This document shows, piece after piece, positions 35,858 through 47,957 of a DNA stretch of 64,000 nt. A program made the translations under genes and the position numbers. The notes below the pieces were generated by a model. The model made no database searches. It saw only the letters and a program-made list of their open reading frames with translations, and was not told the DNA's origin. The first letter of the stretch is position 1. The number at the start of each line of letters is the position of its first letter. The stretch is from Nymphaea colorata (taxonomy: Eukaryota > Streptophyta > Magnoliopsida > Nymphaeales > Nymphaeaceae). Location: contig NC_045149.1 in assembly GCF_008831285.2 (NCBI RefSeq), positions 16,671,035 to 16,735,034 of the forward strand, in the 5' to 3' direction.

Positions 35858-38343
35858 AGTGCTGAATTCTCCCACTTCAAAAAGCTACATATACAAGCAA
35901 GTCTAAGTACACATATTTACCATATCTGAGTACACTAACAATGTGTCAAATACATCTTTTATTGACATTACTTTTACCGACGTAAATGTCAGAAATAGTT
36001 TCTCTAACGTTAATACGGCTTTTACTGACATTTTTTGCACACCAGCATTTTTTGTAGTCATACCAAATCAAAGTATTAGTAATTAATCGTTAAGGTAAGG
36101 AACTAAATATTTTACCAAATTAAAGGCCGAGTAGTCGTCAGAAACAGAATAGATTAAAAAAAAGTTAGGGAAACGAAAATATCAGCAGCATTAATGGCCA
36201 TTGTTGCAACTTGTGTGGTGATTGTGACCACAAACATTAGAAATCCTTGGCAACTTGGCCCATTGGGACTTCTAATAATGTTTATTGGCAATGTATTTGT
36301 TCTGCATGGACCGTCTTTTTTCATAGCAGCGCCGACACTTTTTTTTAATTACTATTTGCAGTATCAAATGTCACCTGCAGTATAATACAGACACACAATG
36401 TCTACGTCAGTTTCCTTAATTAGCACCAAAATAATATTTCTTTAACTTAGGGCAAGAAACATCATTATAATATATGTAAAGGTTACAAGGAAGTTGAAGT
36501 TGAGCATCTAACGATATCTATATAATATGTCATATAATATCTACAATAATACAATATTTCATAAAACAAAAAACACGATGTTTGTAAAATATATGTGTTG
36601 CAGAAATCTTCAAGAATGTTCTTCTTACCAAACTCTCTCTACCTTGTAAAAATTTTAAATGGTTAAAAACTCGCAATCTCATGCACATTCATTCAGTATG
36701 TCCGTTTCTTCCAAATGATATTTAATTTGCAGAAAAGGAAATCGACGTGTAGATATAATTATGTTTAGTTATGGAACGGTTGACTTCATACGACATTACT
36801 ACGCTTATCTTTGCCTAGAATTGTTTGTGCGTCACTGAAAGCTTATAAAAAAGTTTTTTTTAGCTAAAAGGAAACATTTCTTTTTTCACAATATATATAG
36901 TTCTCTCCACATAATAACATAGCTAGTCGGGTTAGTGAAAATAAGATGGTTAGTTTGATTTTTATAAATGCTACTCTTTTGGATTGCAAACTATTGCATT
37001 ATAGTTGATAAATGTTTTGTTTCTCGTAACATAATTATTCAGGTTATCAGTTTGATTCCCATGAATGCTACTCATTTGAATTACAAACAGTAGATATGCT
37101 GCACTATAGTTGACGAATATCTCGCTTTCCATCCACGTTTCGAAATAATTTTAGACCTTAAGTATATATATATATATATATATATATAGTATATATATAT
37201 ATATATATGACATAATAATTGAGGAGTTATCTGGTTTAATATGGTCCATAAATAATTAAACATCCTGGTCCATATATAATTAAAGCATATTTTCTCATGG
37301 TTGGTGGTGTTTTACCAGAGGCTGGGAAATGGGGGTTGGATTTTCCCAGGTCAGCAGGGGGACCCACCAGGATCCGCGGTGTTTGGCTGCCCATGGTTTC
37401 CCATGGTGGTGCGCGTGAGCCGTCAGCACGGTGGGGGCCGTGAAAGAGAATCCCTTGGAATATGCTTTCTTCCGTTTGGGTTTATTCCTTTGGTATATTC
37501 TCCCAATAATGTAGCGGCGCGAGACGGAAGAAATTTTCGCACTTCGGTGTCGACCTCGGTTCGGCACTCATTCTACACAAATGCCACTGTGAGGCTTTTC
37601 GAGCCAAGGGCACGCGGGCAAGATTGGGGGTTCGCATTTCCTTTTGAGCCATCTCACAATGCTTCACATTATTAAAATTTATTTTAGGCCAATTAATCAA
37701 TTCACAAATTTATTTTAGGCTAATTAATCAATTCGCTAGGATAAAGTAAATGTTTTGAGAGAAAACATTATTTGATTTCAAAGCAAATGAATTTTTAAGG
37801 TTGGGCTTGATGGCTTCAGATCTTAGATTCAAAGGTTGATTTCGGATCCAAAATCTAGGTTTTTAAAGTGGGAAAGCCTTCAATAAGGTTTGTGTTTGAT
37901 AGCTTTTTGAAGCATCTGATCTTTCTCACTGACACCGAGCAGCCGCAGCCGTAGCCGTGAAACATGCGATGGCCGACAACGAATGGATTTCCAGGAAGGC
38001 ACCGTGGCCGGGGATGGCCATGTCTAGGTGAGTCTCTCTCTCCCTCTCCTTCTCTCTCTTTGTATTTTTCTTTCTCTCCTTCTGAAAGGAAGGATGTGTT
38101 GTCAAGCCTTCTTTTCCTGTAACCATACAGCCGATGAAATGGGCTTCAAACGCACCAACAAGGTCATCACCTTGCTGACAATTTTTCCTCACAACTAATG
38201 ACAGAGCCAGAAAAATTAGTTGGAGCAGCAATGATATAAAAATACTCATATCTGGTGGGGCAGACAAATGTTTAAAAGATGTCCATTTAAGAATAAAGAA
38301 ATTTTAAGAGACCGGTGTACCATGTGGCTCTGCCGCTGCCTAC
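35858..38343. other. Intergenic, nothing coding recognised
   Basis: AT-rich with a (TA)n run at 37163-37209. A GC-richer patch at 37310-37450 contains the palindrome-like CCCATGGTTTCCCATGG. The open frames at 36194-36385 and 37295-37675 have no recognisable domain. A P1BS-like GAATATGC lies at 37458. Confidence 0.5.
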
Positions 38344-38575
38344 AACCCTCGGTAATAACCGAACGTTACAATTTTTTGAAACTCTCAACCATTGCCAAGA
38401 GATTATTTGTGGTTGAAACCCTCGGCAATGGCCAATGATTTTGTTTTTAGTGAAACCCTTGGGGTTTTGTTTTTTGATGGATTCATCAACCATTGAGGAT
38501 GGTTCTATTGTGCTGGAAACCCTCAACAATGGCCCAGAGTTTATTTACTCAAACCCTCGACTATGACCAAGGGTT
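38344..38575. repeat. Array of imperfect 20-bp dyads
   Basis: The motif AAACCCTCGGCAATGGCCAA recurs with variation near 38344, 38380, 38416, 38517 and 38551, and twice more weakly between. Several copies are themselves dyads, for example CCCTCGACTATGACCAAGGG at about 38554, so each could fold. Spacing is irregular, roughly 34-70 bases, and spacers are not conserved. It looks like debris of a transposon terminal region. Confidence 0.55.
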
Positions 38576-39623
38576 TCATCTTTCAGGGGATTTATTTTAC
38601 GGGTAAGTTGAGATGAGATAGACTTCTAACAGATTGAGAGTTTAAGAGAAACTCCCTTTGAAAAGATATGGTTCGAGTACTTAACCTAAGGCCAACTTCT
38701 TGTTTTTAAAGTTCTAACATGAACTTATTACATTACGGTGACCAACATTCTTGGTAGTGAAACTTTTAAAAGATTTTGAAATTAAGATCCTGCCGACGAG
38801 ATTAATGGCCGTCCGAGTTGAGATGATGGGCTGCCGGCGTAGGGGTAGGACCATGGGCCATGAAGAGGACCGCGCCCCACCACGCTGGTAAATTCGTAAA
38901 AGTCTGTTAAGGGTGAGGGCACTGCGGGACTGAGCCACTCGGCCTCGTGGGGAGACGTCCAGGGGCTTTGCCTCTTATATTCTGAAGACGTGTGCGTTTT
39001 CGTGCCGCGGAATCGAGTGGAGGTGGCGGTGGAAGTGGTGGTGCCGGTGGTTCTGGTCAAGAGTTGGTGGTCCAAGACGGAGGAGTTGGGGTGGGAGCGT
39101 AGGCGGCCGGTGTTGTTTGCTCTGTTCCTTTATCATCTTCTTGGTGTAAGTTTTTTTTTTTTTCTCTTCTTATGGATTTTTTGACTTAATTTTCGTCTTC
39201 CATGTTAGCTTTGAACCTCTCTTCCTCTCGATTGGGCTTGGTTCTTATTATTCTGTGGAGATTTTGAAGATGAGATAAAAATGGTTCTGTGGCTGTTGGC
39301 TTGCTTTATCCTGGTTTCCTAATTTCCTTTTCTGCTTTGATAATCCGGAGGTTTTGACGGACTTTGCAAGTTATAAATCGGCGGGGTTGTTCTCACAGTG
39401 AGGATCTCCGTTCCATATTAAAAGTGTTTCCCTTGACTTTGAGGATGTTAAATAGTTGAATTACTCGGCTTTCAATTGATCTTTGGGAAATTGTTCCGAC
39501 TAATTGATCCTTTCCAGCTTTATCTGTTACTATTGTGGGAGATAAAGATAAAAACGTGACTCTTCAGAAAAAAAAAAACAAACATTTTTGCAATTCTCTT
39601 TTACTGATGTGTGAGATAAGGAT

Positions 39624-39631
39624 GAATATGC
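39624..39631. promoter_or_regulatory. P1BS-like site (GNATATNC)
   Basis: GAATATGC fits the binding site of PHR1, the phosphate-starvation regulator. It lies about 600 bases before the start codon, inside the proposed leader intron. Arabidopsis G3Pp1 is induced by phosphate starvation, so the site is plausible. The consensus is short enough to occur by chance. Confidence 0.3.
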
Positions 39632-40134
39632 GATTTTTTGGGGTAAATTTACAGTTTTCCCTTTTCCTAATGTGTGAGATAAAGATGAAGATGGAACCGT
39701 TTTTTTGGTCAAAAGTTTTTGGGGAGTGGGGATATGACGCTTCTTTAATTCGAGTGTCTTCATCTTTTTGGTATGGTGAGTACTGTTATCTTGCTTAACG
39801 AGGAGAGGAGAGAACTGAAGTTGGGATTTTTTTTCTTCGTTGACTTTTTGCTCTGTAAGAAGGTTTAGTGGAGGAAGATAACCAAAATTTGGCATTTGTT
39901 TGGTAATCTCTCTTCCAAGTCTTAGATATGGAGACGTTACATTTCATCGCCTTGTTCCGAGTTCATAATTTCTCTAGGTGCTTTATTGTTTGAAGTTGAT
40001 TACTGAAATTCTAAAGGATTTCATTTTGGCTTTTTTATATACGATCAGATGGGGAGACAGCCCTGTTGTCGAAGTTTTTGCCGTTACAGGTTGTAATTTG
40101 ACTTGTTCTTTTGTCCTCCTCCTTGTTGTTTCAG

Positions 40135-40164
40135 ATGGCGGCCTCATTGTTGAAAGGAGAGTAA
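40135..40164 (+). CDS. Upstream ORF of nine codons, MAASLLKGE
   Basis: The ATG immediately follows the proposed leader-intron acceptor, has a G at +4 (ATGG) and ends in TAA 61 bases before the main ATG. If the acceptor is right, the uORF is in the mature leader and may lower translation of the transporter. Its peptide resembles nothing known. Confidence 0.35.
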   Translation: MAASLLKGE

Positions 40165-40225
40165 TTGGTTCTCGATAGCTAGTACAGGTTATTCTTTCAA
40201 TTGCTAAAACGTAGCCCAATAATCC

Positions 40226-42074
40226 ATGGGTTCTTTAGAAGGGCCGACGGCGCAGAGCAGTAAGCCCCCTGGTATACGGTTTGCTGAACTTCTTCGCAAG
40301 ACCGGCTTCAGCATAAGAGCATATCAGACCATCGTCCTCATCGTCACTTTTCTTGCTTATGCAAGCTATCATGCCTCTAGAAAAACTACCAGCATTGTCA
40401 AAAGCGTTCTGGACCCCGGGTCTCCAGAAGTGAGGCTATCGCCATGGCCGACGAGCCATTACCTCAAAGCAAGCCGCGCGAATCAAACAGTTAGCAGCAG
40501 TGGATGGGCACCGTTCAGTGGCAAAGATGGCAGTGCAATGCTTGGAGAAATTGATCTTGCTTTCCTCTCATTCTATTCCCTCGGCATGTACTTCTCCGGA
40601 CACTTGGGTGACCGCCTCGATCTCAGACTGTTCCTGACAGTTGGGATGGTTGGGACTGGCTTGTTTACTTCATTGTTTGGGGCAGCTTATTGGCTGAATG
40701 TCCATAGCTATGCATACTTTCTAGTTATTCAGATGTTGGCAGGCCTTTTCCAGTCGACTGGATGGCCGTCTGTAGTTGCTGTGGTTGGCAACTGGTTCGG
40801 GAAGAGCAAGAGAGGCTTGATAATGGGAATATGGAATGCACATACATCAGTGGGAAACATAGCCGGTTCATTGATCGCTTCAGCTGCTCTTAGGTATGGA
40901 TGGGGGTGGTCGTTTGCCTTGCCGGGGCTACTGATTGCCTTAATCGGATTGGTGGTGTTCCTTGTGCTGCCTGCTAACCCTGAAAGTGTGGATATCAACA
41001 AAGATGGAGGCGATTTGTCAGAATCTGTTGAGGGCGTTAAGGAGCCCCTTCTGAAGCAGATGAGTGGTGACAAAGAAAAAGCTGTAGGTTTTATGGAGGC
41101 ATGGAGGATCCCAGGAGTCGCTCCGTTTGCTCTTTGTCTCTTCTTCTCCAAGTTGGTGGCTTATACTTTCCTCTATTGGCTTCCTTTCTACATCAGCCGC
41201 ACAGGTAAGCTTTCATGTTTGAAATTTCTCTACAAAATCGAAAACATTCTCATGTTTCACTTTCACCAACGATATTATGACCAAAGAAACTCGCAGTGAA
41301 TGGTGATTAGCTGAATTTACTTTTTTATTAGGAAAAGAAGTTCAACTCTCTCTCTGTTTTATAATCCAGCCTGCTTGATCAACTGAATACTGGAAACATG
41401 ATTTCCAACTCTCTCTGTTTTATAATCGAGCGTGTTCTGCAAAGTACTTCCCCCTCTACTGTACCACCAATTAAAAATTGAAATGATTCTGCTGGTTTCT
41501 GATAATCCCTTTGACATGTCCTGCAGCCATTGACGGAAAGTACTTGTCAGATCAAATGGCGGGGAATCTATCTACACTTTTCGACGTAGGAGGTGTGTTT
41601 GGAGGCATCCTTGCCGGTCACATATCCGATCGGCTAGATGCTAGAGCAATAACGGCTGCAATGTTCATGTACTGTGCCATACCAGCACTGTTCTTCTACC
41701 GAGTATATGGTGATGTTTCCCTGTATACGAACATCGCCCTCATGTTTGTAGCCGGAGTGTTTGTCAATGGACCGTATGCGCTGATCACCACTGCAGTTTC
41801 AGCTGACTTGGGCACCCATAGCTCATTGAGCGGGAACTCTCGAGCGCTTGCAACAGTGACCGCAATAATCGATGGGACTGGGTCCATTGGTGCGGCTTTT
41901 GGCCCAATGTTGACAGGCTATATCTCTACCAGGAGCTGGAGTGGTGTCTTCATGATGTTAATGGCATCAGCTTTAGTGGCAGGGCTGCTACTGACGAGGC
42001 TGGTGATGGCCGAAGTGGCTGCGAAGGTCCAGAAGGCAAGGTCCTCGAGTAGCAGCATGAGCCTGGAAGTTTGA
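40226..42074 (+). CDS. G3Pp: Glycerol-3-phosphate permease-like MFS transporter
   Basis: A member of the organophosphate:phosphate antiporter branch of the major facilitator superfamily (plant G3Pp, animal SLC37). The plant proteins are putative glycerol-3-phosphate permeases. Two exons, 40226-41204 and 41527-42074, join in frame to 508 residues, close to the ~500-525 usual for plant members. Family marks are AYASYHASRKTTSIVKSVL (44-62), the MFS loop GHLGDRLDLR (125-134) with its half-repeat GHISDRLDAR in the second half, and FQSTGWPSVVAVVGNWFGK (175-193) with GIWNAHTSVGNIAGS (201-215). About twelve membrane spans are visible, with a long hydrophilic loop at 251-293 containing EPLLKQ between the two six-helix halves. 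The 322-base intron is GT-AG. A short uORF lies just upstream. Confidence 0.92.
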
Positions 42075-43200
42075 TTTGCTTCTTCAACTTCCACTTTATT
42101 CCTCCTGTATCACTGCCTATTGCTTCACTGTGTTTTGTTGAATGTGAGACATGGGCAGTGAAATAAGAAGTGTGGCTTTCCCTTTGTATGTTTAAGTTTG
42201 TCAAGGGGGGAAACAAATGATGGGCTGGTGGTGCTGGCTTGGTCAATGAAAGAATACTGCCGGCTCTGATTATACTCTGTTGTATAACGCTAAATTACAA
42301 GTAACTATGATATAATTCTACGCCCCAATCACGTGGGCGGTTTTGGCTTCTTATTGAACTCCATTTCTTGAACTAAGATTGCAACGAAGAATTAATTGGA
42401 ATCAGCAAAATGGTGACTGAATTCATTGTTGTAATTTGGATATGAGTAGCTACATGGACATGAAAGCTGGGAGAAGATGCTGCAACATGATTTGGGTACA
42501 TTTTTCTTCGAAAAGCACAAATGAAAATTTTGTTTGTGTCAGAAGTTATGGGGGTTGGCCTTCTCTGCTGGGTTAACACACCAAAATGCTTTTGTCCCAC
42601 GACCGGGTCTTCAAGAGAGTTTAACTGTAGCGATGAGTTTTGCATGTTAATTGCTGATGGAAACAGTACCATTCTACTTTTGTTTTTGTTCTGTCAAGAA
42701 TGTTCGTAAAGCCCTTTGGTCTCCCTACTGCTTAGAGAATGTGCTTGGTTTTAAGTGATTCAGTGTAGCTGGTCAGAGAATCAGCTTGGTTTCAAGTGAT
42801 TGAGTGTAGCTTATCAAACTGGCAGGCCGGGTCGAACTAACAGGCCAATGAGAGTTCAGTCGTTGATTTGTTTCGTGAGCTACCTGGCATTGGGCATTGC
42901 GTCAAGTTGAAGTTGCATCCTCAGTGCTCATGTCCAGGCGCATGCGAGGGTGAAAGGAATGGTATTCCACAATAAAAATGGCCAATAATAAAAAAGTGAT
43001 TCACCAAATTCATCAAGCAGTTGATATTTCAAAATCCAAGGTGAAGGACTGCTTGTAGTTGTAGTGTTTATATATTATATAATTAAAGATCGAAAGATCG
43101 TCTAAAAAGTTTAATTTTGATGGGACTTGAAAGACGAAGAAATTCTTGAGTTTTCATGGAAGATCGGTCGCTCATCAATTTGTTTAATTGTTTCAAATAC
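42075..43200. other. 3' UTR and spacer after the transporter gene
   Basis: The first ~250 bases are probably the 3' UTR. The rest contains no supported gene. A short imperfect direct repeat with CTTGGTTT(T/C)AAGTGATT lies at about 42747 and 42785. Confidence 0.5.
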
Positions 43201-44110
43201 TTCAACTAGTATCTACAAAAAATAGGCCCATTCGGCGACTTTCTGTATAATTTCTCTTTAAGCCGAACAACAACATTAATAAGATCTTTCGTTCCCTCTT
43301 CCCTAACAACTCATCGCTGTTGACGAAACCTTGAATAGTTTTGCATCCATTTGGAAAGTACGTGTTTGCTTCCACTTGGGATAATAAAACTATTGAGGAT
43401 TGAGGCCCTGCAGGTAAGAAGCCGAGAAAAATATCAGCTGAAAGGAGATCCTGTCCATTTCCCACCTTGTGAGAAGGCATACCTTCACCTTTATGAGAAG
43501 AATGTTCACAGAGAGGGTTTCTTGAAATAGTTCATCGTTTTCGGCAAGCATAGATTACTGCCATGTTCATGGAGTTCGTGGAAAGAATAATCTGGTCCAA
43601 GCGATTATGATGCAAGTGAACTTCACTGGCTCGGCCTCTGTTTTCCGATCCAATCAGTGTCTTCTTAGAGTCCTGAGTGTCAATTTCATCGAGCGTTTTC
43701 CAATCTGCAGGAAACTGCAGACTCGTTACAGCGGGCAGCACAATCAAAGGTTTCTTGTTAGGAAATTTTCTTGAGTCTCCTTTGTTTGATTCATGGGAGA
43801 CGGAGAAATATTTTCAAGGGGATTGAACTTTTAACCCCAAGAAAGCAATACTAATTTGAGGGAAGCTGGAATATATTAGATCAAATTACTTGCGATGAAA
43901 ACTATAACAACAAGAATCCTTTTCCACTGAGGTCGGCCTTCGCAATTCTCTTCCTCGTCAGGAAATGACAGCTTTTGTAACAACCCGAAACCATAATCTG
44001 GAGAAGCGGAAAGTCACCGACATCCATCAGTTCTTGCCAACTTTTTTCGTAATAAACAAATATAAATAAATAAATAAGTCAGGCAGCAAGAAAGAGAGAG
44101 AGAGAGAGAA
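43201..44110 (-). pseudogene. Unrecognised remnant frames
   Basis: Minus-strand frames at 43480-43202 and 43747-43532 are open but show no known domain. The block around 43630-43860 resembles 45120-45290 (shared words TGTTTTCCGATCCA, TTTCATCGAGCGTTT and AGAAAGCAATA), so it belongs to the repeat unit to the right. It reads like remains of a once-coding or transposon sequence. No function can be assigned. Confidence 0.25.
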
Positions 44111-46480
44111 ATTTGTAAAAACCAGCCCATCGGATAAATACAATACCTCTTAAACAAAATGTGAACCTCATAATATGTTTATATGTACTAATTTAATTTA
44201 AATCATGTTTTAGTTAAGTTATTTTTATAAGAATTGATCTCTCTATTACCAAAGTTTTGATGTTATAAGGATCTTTCTTTTTTTTATTATTAAAAACCAT
44301 TACTAAAGTGAAAAAGTGACTAACTTATATATCTTTCTCATTACCACTATTAAGATCACATCCATAAGGTTAAATTGCAAAAAAAAAAAGTTTAATAATT
44401 AAATTACTTTAGTAATTAAATTTAATGAGCCTGATTTTTGTCTCTTATGAAGTGGCTAAGTTACATGGGTACTTCAATAAGGTCCCTCTACCTATGTCGC
44501 TACACCAAAACAATAAAGTAGATATTTAAACATACTTGGTAATTTTTTGGATCGAAACTATTTTAAACTACTTACTTAAAGTTGATCTAGATTGTTTCTA
44601 ACTCGGTTTTCATTATGTTATTGAAAGTTATATTGAAAGTTATTGGTCATTGACATATATTATTATTATTTATTGCAGTGGCCATAACTGAGGTGCTCAA
44701 ACAGTGACTTGGCCAAGTGGCCTACCATTTAAATCCTCTTCATTTTTTAACCTGCCAACTGCAGATATAGTTTTTTTTTTTTTTTTCTTTTCCTTCTCTG
44801 TTGCTTCTTCTTCGTTTGTTCTTCGAGAAGCAGCCAAGAAATAAGAAGGTTGAGAATGAATTTAAAAAAAAAAATGTTAGGTCAATGTAATGGTATATAA
44901 ATATACTTCCGCCATCACAATGACAGTCGAATGCTTCACAATATTCCTTATTGGTTGCGTCAATCAATATATATAATTTTTAATATGGATCGAATATCTT
45001 AACCAGTGCTGTCGGCGACCTTAAACTTCTGATGGAACAAACCGTGGCCCCGCTGCTAGACCGGCATTGACAACACGGGTCATGAAAGAAGCACAGTTAC
45101 ATACTAAATGAATATGAGAAGCATTGTTTTCCGATCCAGTCGTCCTGAGCTTCAAGAATTTCATCGAGCGTTTCTCCCTTTGTTTGCGACAGAGAAAAAT
45201 TTTCAAAGAGATTGAACAACTTTAATCCCAGAAAGCAATATTCATTTGGAGATTGAACAACTTTAATCCCAGAAAGCAATATTCATTTGAGAGAGAGATA
45301 TTTGTAAAAACCAGACCATTCGGATAAAAGAGTGTTTTAAACAAAATGTGATCCTTTTAATTTTTAGTTCAAGTTACTTTCGTAAAAGATCGATCTTTCC
45401 ATCATCCAAATTTTGATGTTATAAGGGTCATTCATTTTTATTATTAACGTAAAAAATGACTATCTTAATATATGTTTCTCACTAAATCACTCTTGAAATC
45501 ACCTCTATAAAGTTAAATTGTGAGAAAAAATTTAATAATTAATTTTAATGAGTCTAATTTTTGTCCTTGAGTACTTTAATAAGGTCCCTTTAGCCATGTC
45601 ATCATACCAACAACTTAAACATACTTGGGTAGTTTTTGCATCTAAATTATTGTAAACTACTTACTTTTACTCGATTCAACTTGTTTCTAACTCGGTTTTT
45701 ATTACGTTTTTGAAGGTTATTGATAATTGACATATAATATTTTTATTTATACTACTTGTTTATTTATTTAAATGTTCATTTAGTTGTTGTGATAATTTAT
45801 ATATATAGATATATATTTTTTACTGTACCTCTGTAATCAATTTTTTTAAAGTTGCAGTACTCATATCAGTATTTCCGCACCTATACTCGAACATGTACCC
45901 ACACTCATGTGACTTAGTCAAGTGGTTCAGATTTAATAACTTTACTCTCTCTCTCTCTCTCTCTGTGTAGATATTCAATTGTTTAGATAATGATCAGCTT
46001 ACTGGATTCTCCATATCAAGCCCTAGCCTGCCAACTGCAGATGGATGATTTTTTTTTCCCTTCTCTGTTGCGTCTTCGCCCTTTGTTCTTCAAGAAGCAG
46101 CCAGGAACTAAGAAGGTTGAGAATGAATAAAAAAAAAAAACGTTAGGTCAATGTAATGGTATAAATATGATTCCGCCATCACAATTACATTCGGATGCTT
46201 CACAGTATTCCATATTGGTTGCGTCAATCAAGATATATATGTTTTTATTATCGATCGAATATCGTAACCAATGCTGTCAGCGGCCTTAAAATTCTGATGG
46301 AACAAACTGTGGCCCCGCCAGCTGATGCCGCCCATACGGGCATCGACAATACTGGTTATAAACGAAGCACAGTTAACAATTAAGATACTAAATGGATATG
46401 AGAACAGGAGAGGTAAAGCTGGGAAAAACAACCTCAGAATTGCTAGGAATCGAGACATGCACATAGAACAGTTATATATA
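44111..46480. repeat. Tandem duplication of about 1.2 kb
   Basis: Unit 1 is about 44111-45298 and unit 2 about 45299-46480. Both start TTTGTAAAAACCAG, then share AATTTTGATGTTATAAGG-type sequence, the block TGCCAACTGCAGAT (44754 and 46028), GAAGGTTGAGAATGAAT, GTTAGGTCAATGTAATGGTA, a TTGGTTGCGTCAATCAA word, and CTGATGGAACAAAC(C/T)GTGGCCCCG. The copies differ by many substitutions and indels. No intact gene lies in either unit. Confidence 0.75.
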
Positions 46481-47830
46481 AGCAAAAAAATATACACCAA
46501 GAGAAAAAAATTAATTAATTGAATAATACAAAAGTAAGATATAAGTTAATGAGATAGTGGATCTTTAACAGAATCACTAATAAGTTGGCGGTGAAATATT
46601 AAGAAAGGGAGAGTGACTGAAGGGTGTTAGGCCTCCTACTTTTATTATTCAAACGACAGGGATGAGTATGTACAACAAAAGATGGAGTCACAAAAGACTC
46701 TTATCCCATAATATCAGGTTTCCATAAAAAAATCCAGCCTATAGAAGGCTAGCACCATAGAGTGCAACCTATAGAAGGCTAGTGAACTAGTAATATTCAA
46801 AACCTGAACCAGGAAAGATAAGCTTTTAAAACTTCATATGCTGCAAGAGCTTTCCTATTCATCAAGTTAATGTATCCGCTTGAGGCTTTACTCAGTGGGT
46901 GGTGTGGGAGCTGGCAAATGATAAAGTTTCCATTTCAAATTTCTATGGTGCCAACTTTATACAAGCTGAAACATAGTAGAAGTTTCGACACTATGATGAA
47001 ATACTCCCGCTGCTTACCCAACTATTCATCAAATTAATCTAGGAAAATGAAAGGTTTGGATCCTGGTTGGTACTGAACCCAAGTTTATCAGATTCAGATG
47101 TAACATTGGATACCAGATCAGAACTTGGTGAGCTGTCCGATCCAGATTTCTTGACCAGATCCGACTAAACAAATTCGAAACCGAGAACACATTTATCAGA
47201 GATCCAGTTCATTTACGTTCCTGGAAGCAAAGAATACGGCAACCACAACCATTCCGAGATATGGTCAACAGATTCAACTTCTACTACCTTTGAACAGTTA
47301 CATAAAAAGACATTCCAATAGTCCGTTCGTCGACTTTTAGCAAGTTTTGGCCTCATCCTCTCTTACAATAACGAATATATATATATATTAGCCAAACTTA
47401 TCAGGCTCTACGTCCTTGTCTTGAAACTCAGCCCAGCCTGACAGATTAGAACGGGGTCGTTCCTGGCTGCCGTTTTGACATTTCCACGAGTGGGTCAATA
47501 TGAGGACAATTTTGCTGAGGATGAGGAGAAAGGAGTTATCAAGAAACTAAGCACACCTTTCACATGATGAATACAAGGTATACTTGAACCAAGTTCAATT
47601 ATTTATGTTCCAACCTTGGTTGGGTCTCTGCGGACGTGTTGTTCTCCTTCAGAGGTGGAAATGGTCTGAGATGAGAGAAGGTGGTGGCGTGATCTGATGG
47701 TTCAAGTCAATAGGTGAAGAAGAACTAAAACTGAGGGTGGTTAGTTGAAGAAGAGAAACGTGATAGCGTGATGAAGAGATCATTAAGTAGCAGTTCCTCT
47801 TTCCAACCACCGTCCTGGGAGGAAGATGGA
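46481..47830. other. Spacer and promoter region of the HMA gene
   Basis: No gene is supported. A short direct repeat of CCTATAGAAGGCTAG lies at about 46738 and 46768. Confidence 0.5.
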
Positions 47831-47839
47831 TTTATATAG
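47831..47839 (+). promoter_or_regulatory. TATA box of the HMA-domain gene
   Basis: TTTATATAG lies about 125 bases before the start codon at 47958, the normal distance for a short plant leader. Confidence 0.45.
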
Positions 47840-47957
47840 GAAGACTAACTACTATTATTTTATTACAGCATTAAAGGACCATGACGGGTGACCCTAAAGA
47901 AGCAGAACAAGGCATAGAAGAAGGGGTGGAGATGCACTGCAGAATGAGACGGCGGTG

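Larger units (their letters stand above)
39020..40225 (+). other. Probable 5' leader with intron, G3P-permease-like gene
   Basis: A GC-rich stretch ends in a consensus donor, TTGGT|GTAAGT, at 39146, followed by a T run. A good acceptor, TTGTTTCAG, ends at 40134, 91 bases before the start codon. A leader intron of about 1 kb is therefore likely. The minus-strand open frame at 38782-39075 overlaps the proposed exon and is considered chance. Leader start is not determined. Confidence 0.4.

Noticed and set aside
36194-36385. 63-codon hydrophobic frame
   Set aside because: Too short and without any family pattern; T-rich DNA readily encodes hydrophobic chance peptides.
37310-37450. GC-rich patch suspected as a transposon end
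   Set aside because: It has a local CCATGG palindrome but I could not find a matching inverted terminus nearby.
38344-38575. CRISPR-like repeat-spacer array
   Set aside because: Repeats are imperfect, spacing is irregular, and the DNA is plant nuclear; no cas gene is present.
38782-39075. 97-codon minus-strand frame rich in Thr, Ser and Pro
   Set aside because: Low-complexity product opposite the likely transporter leader; no domain.
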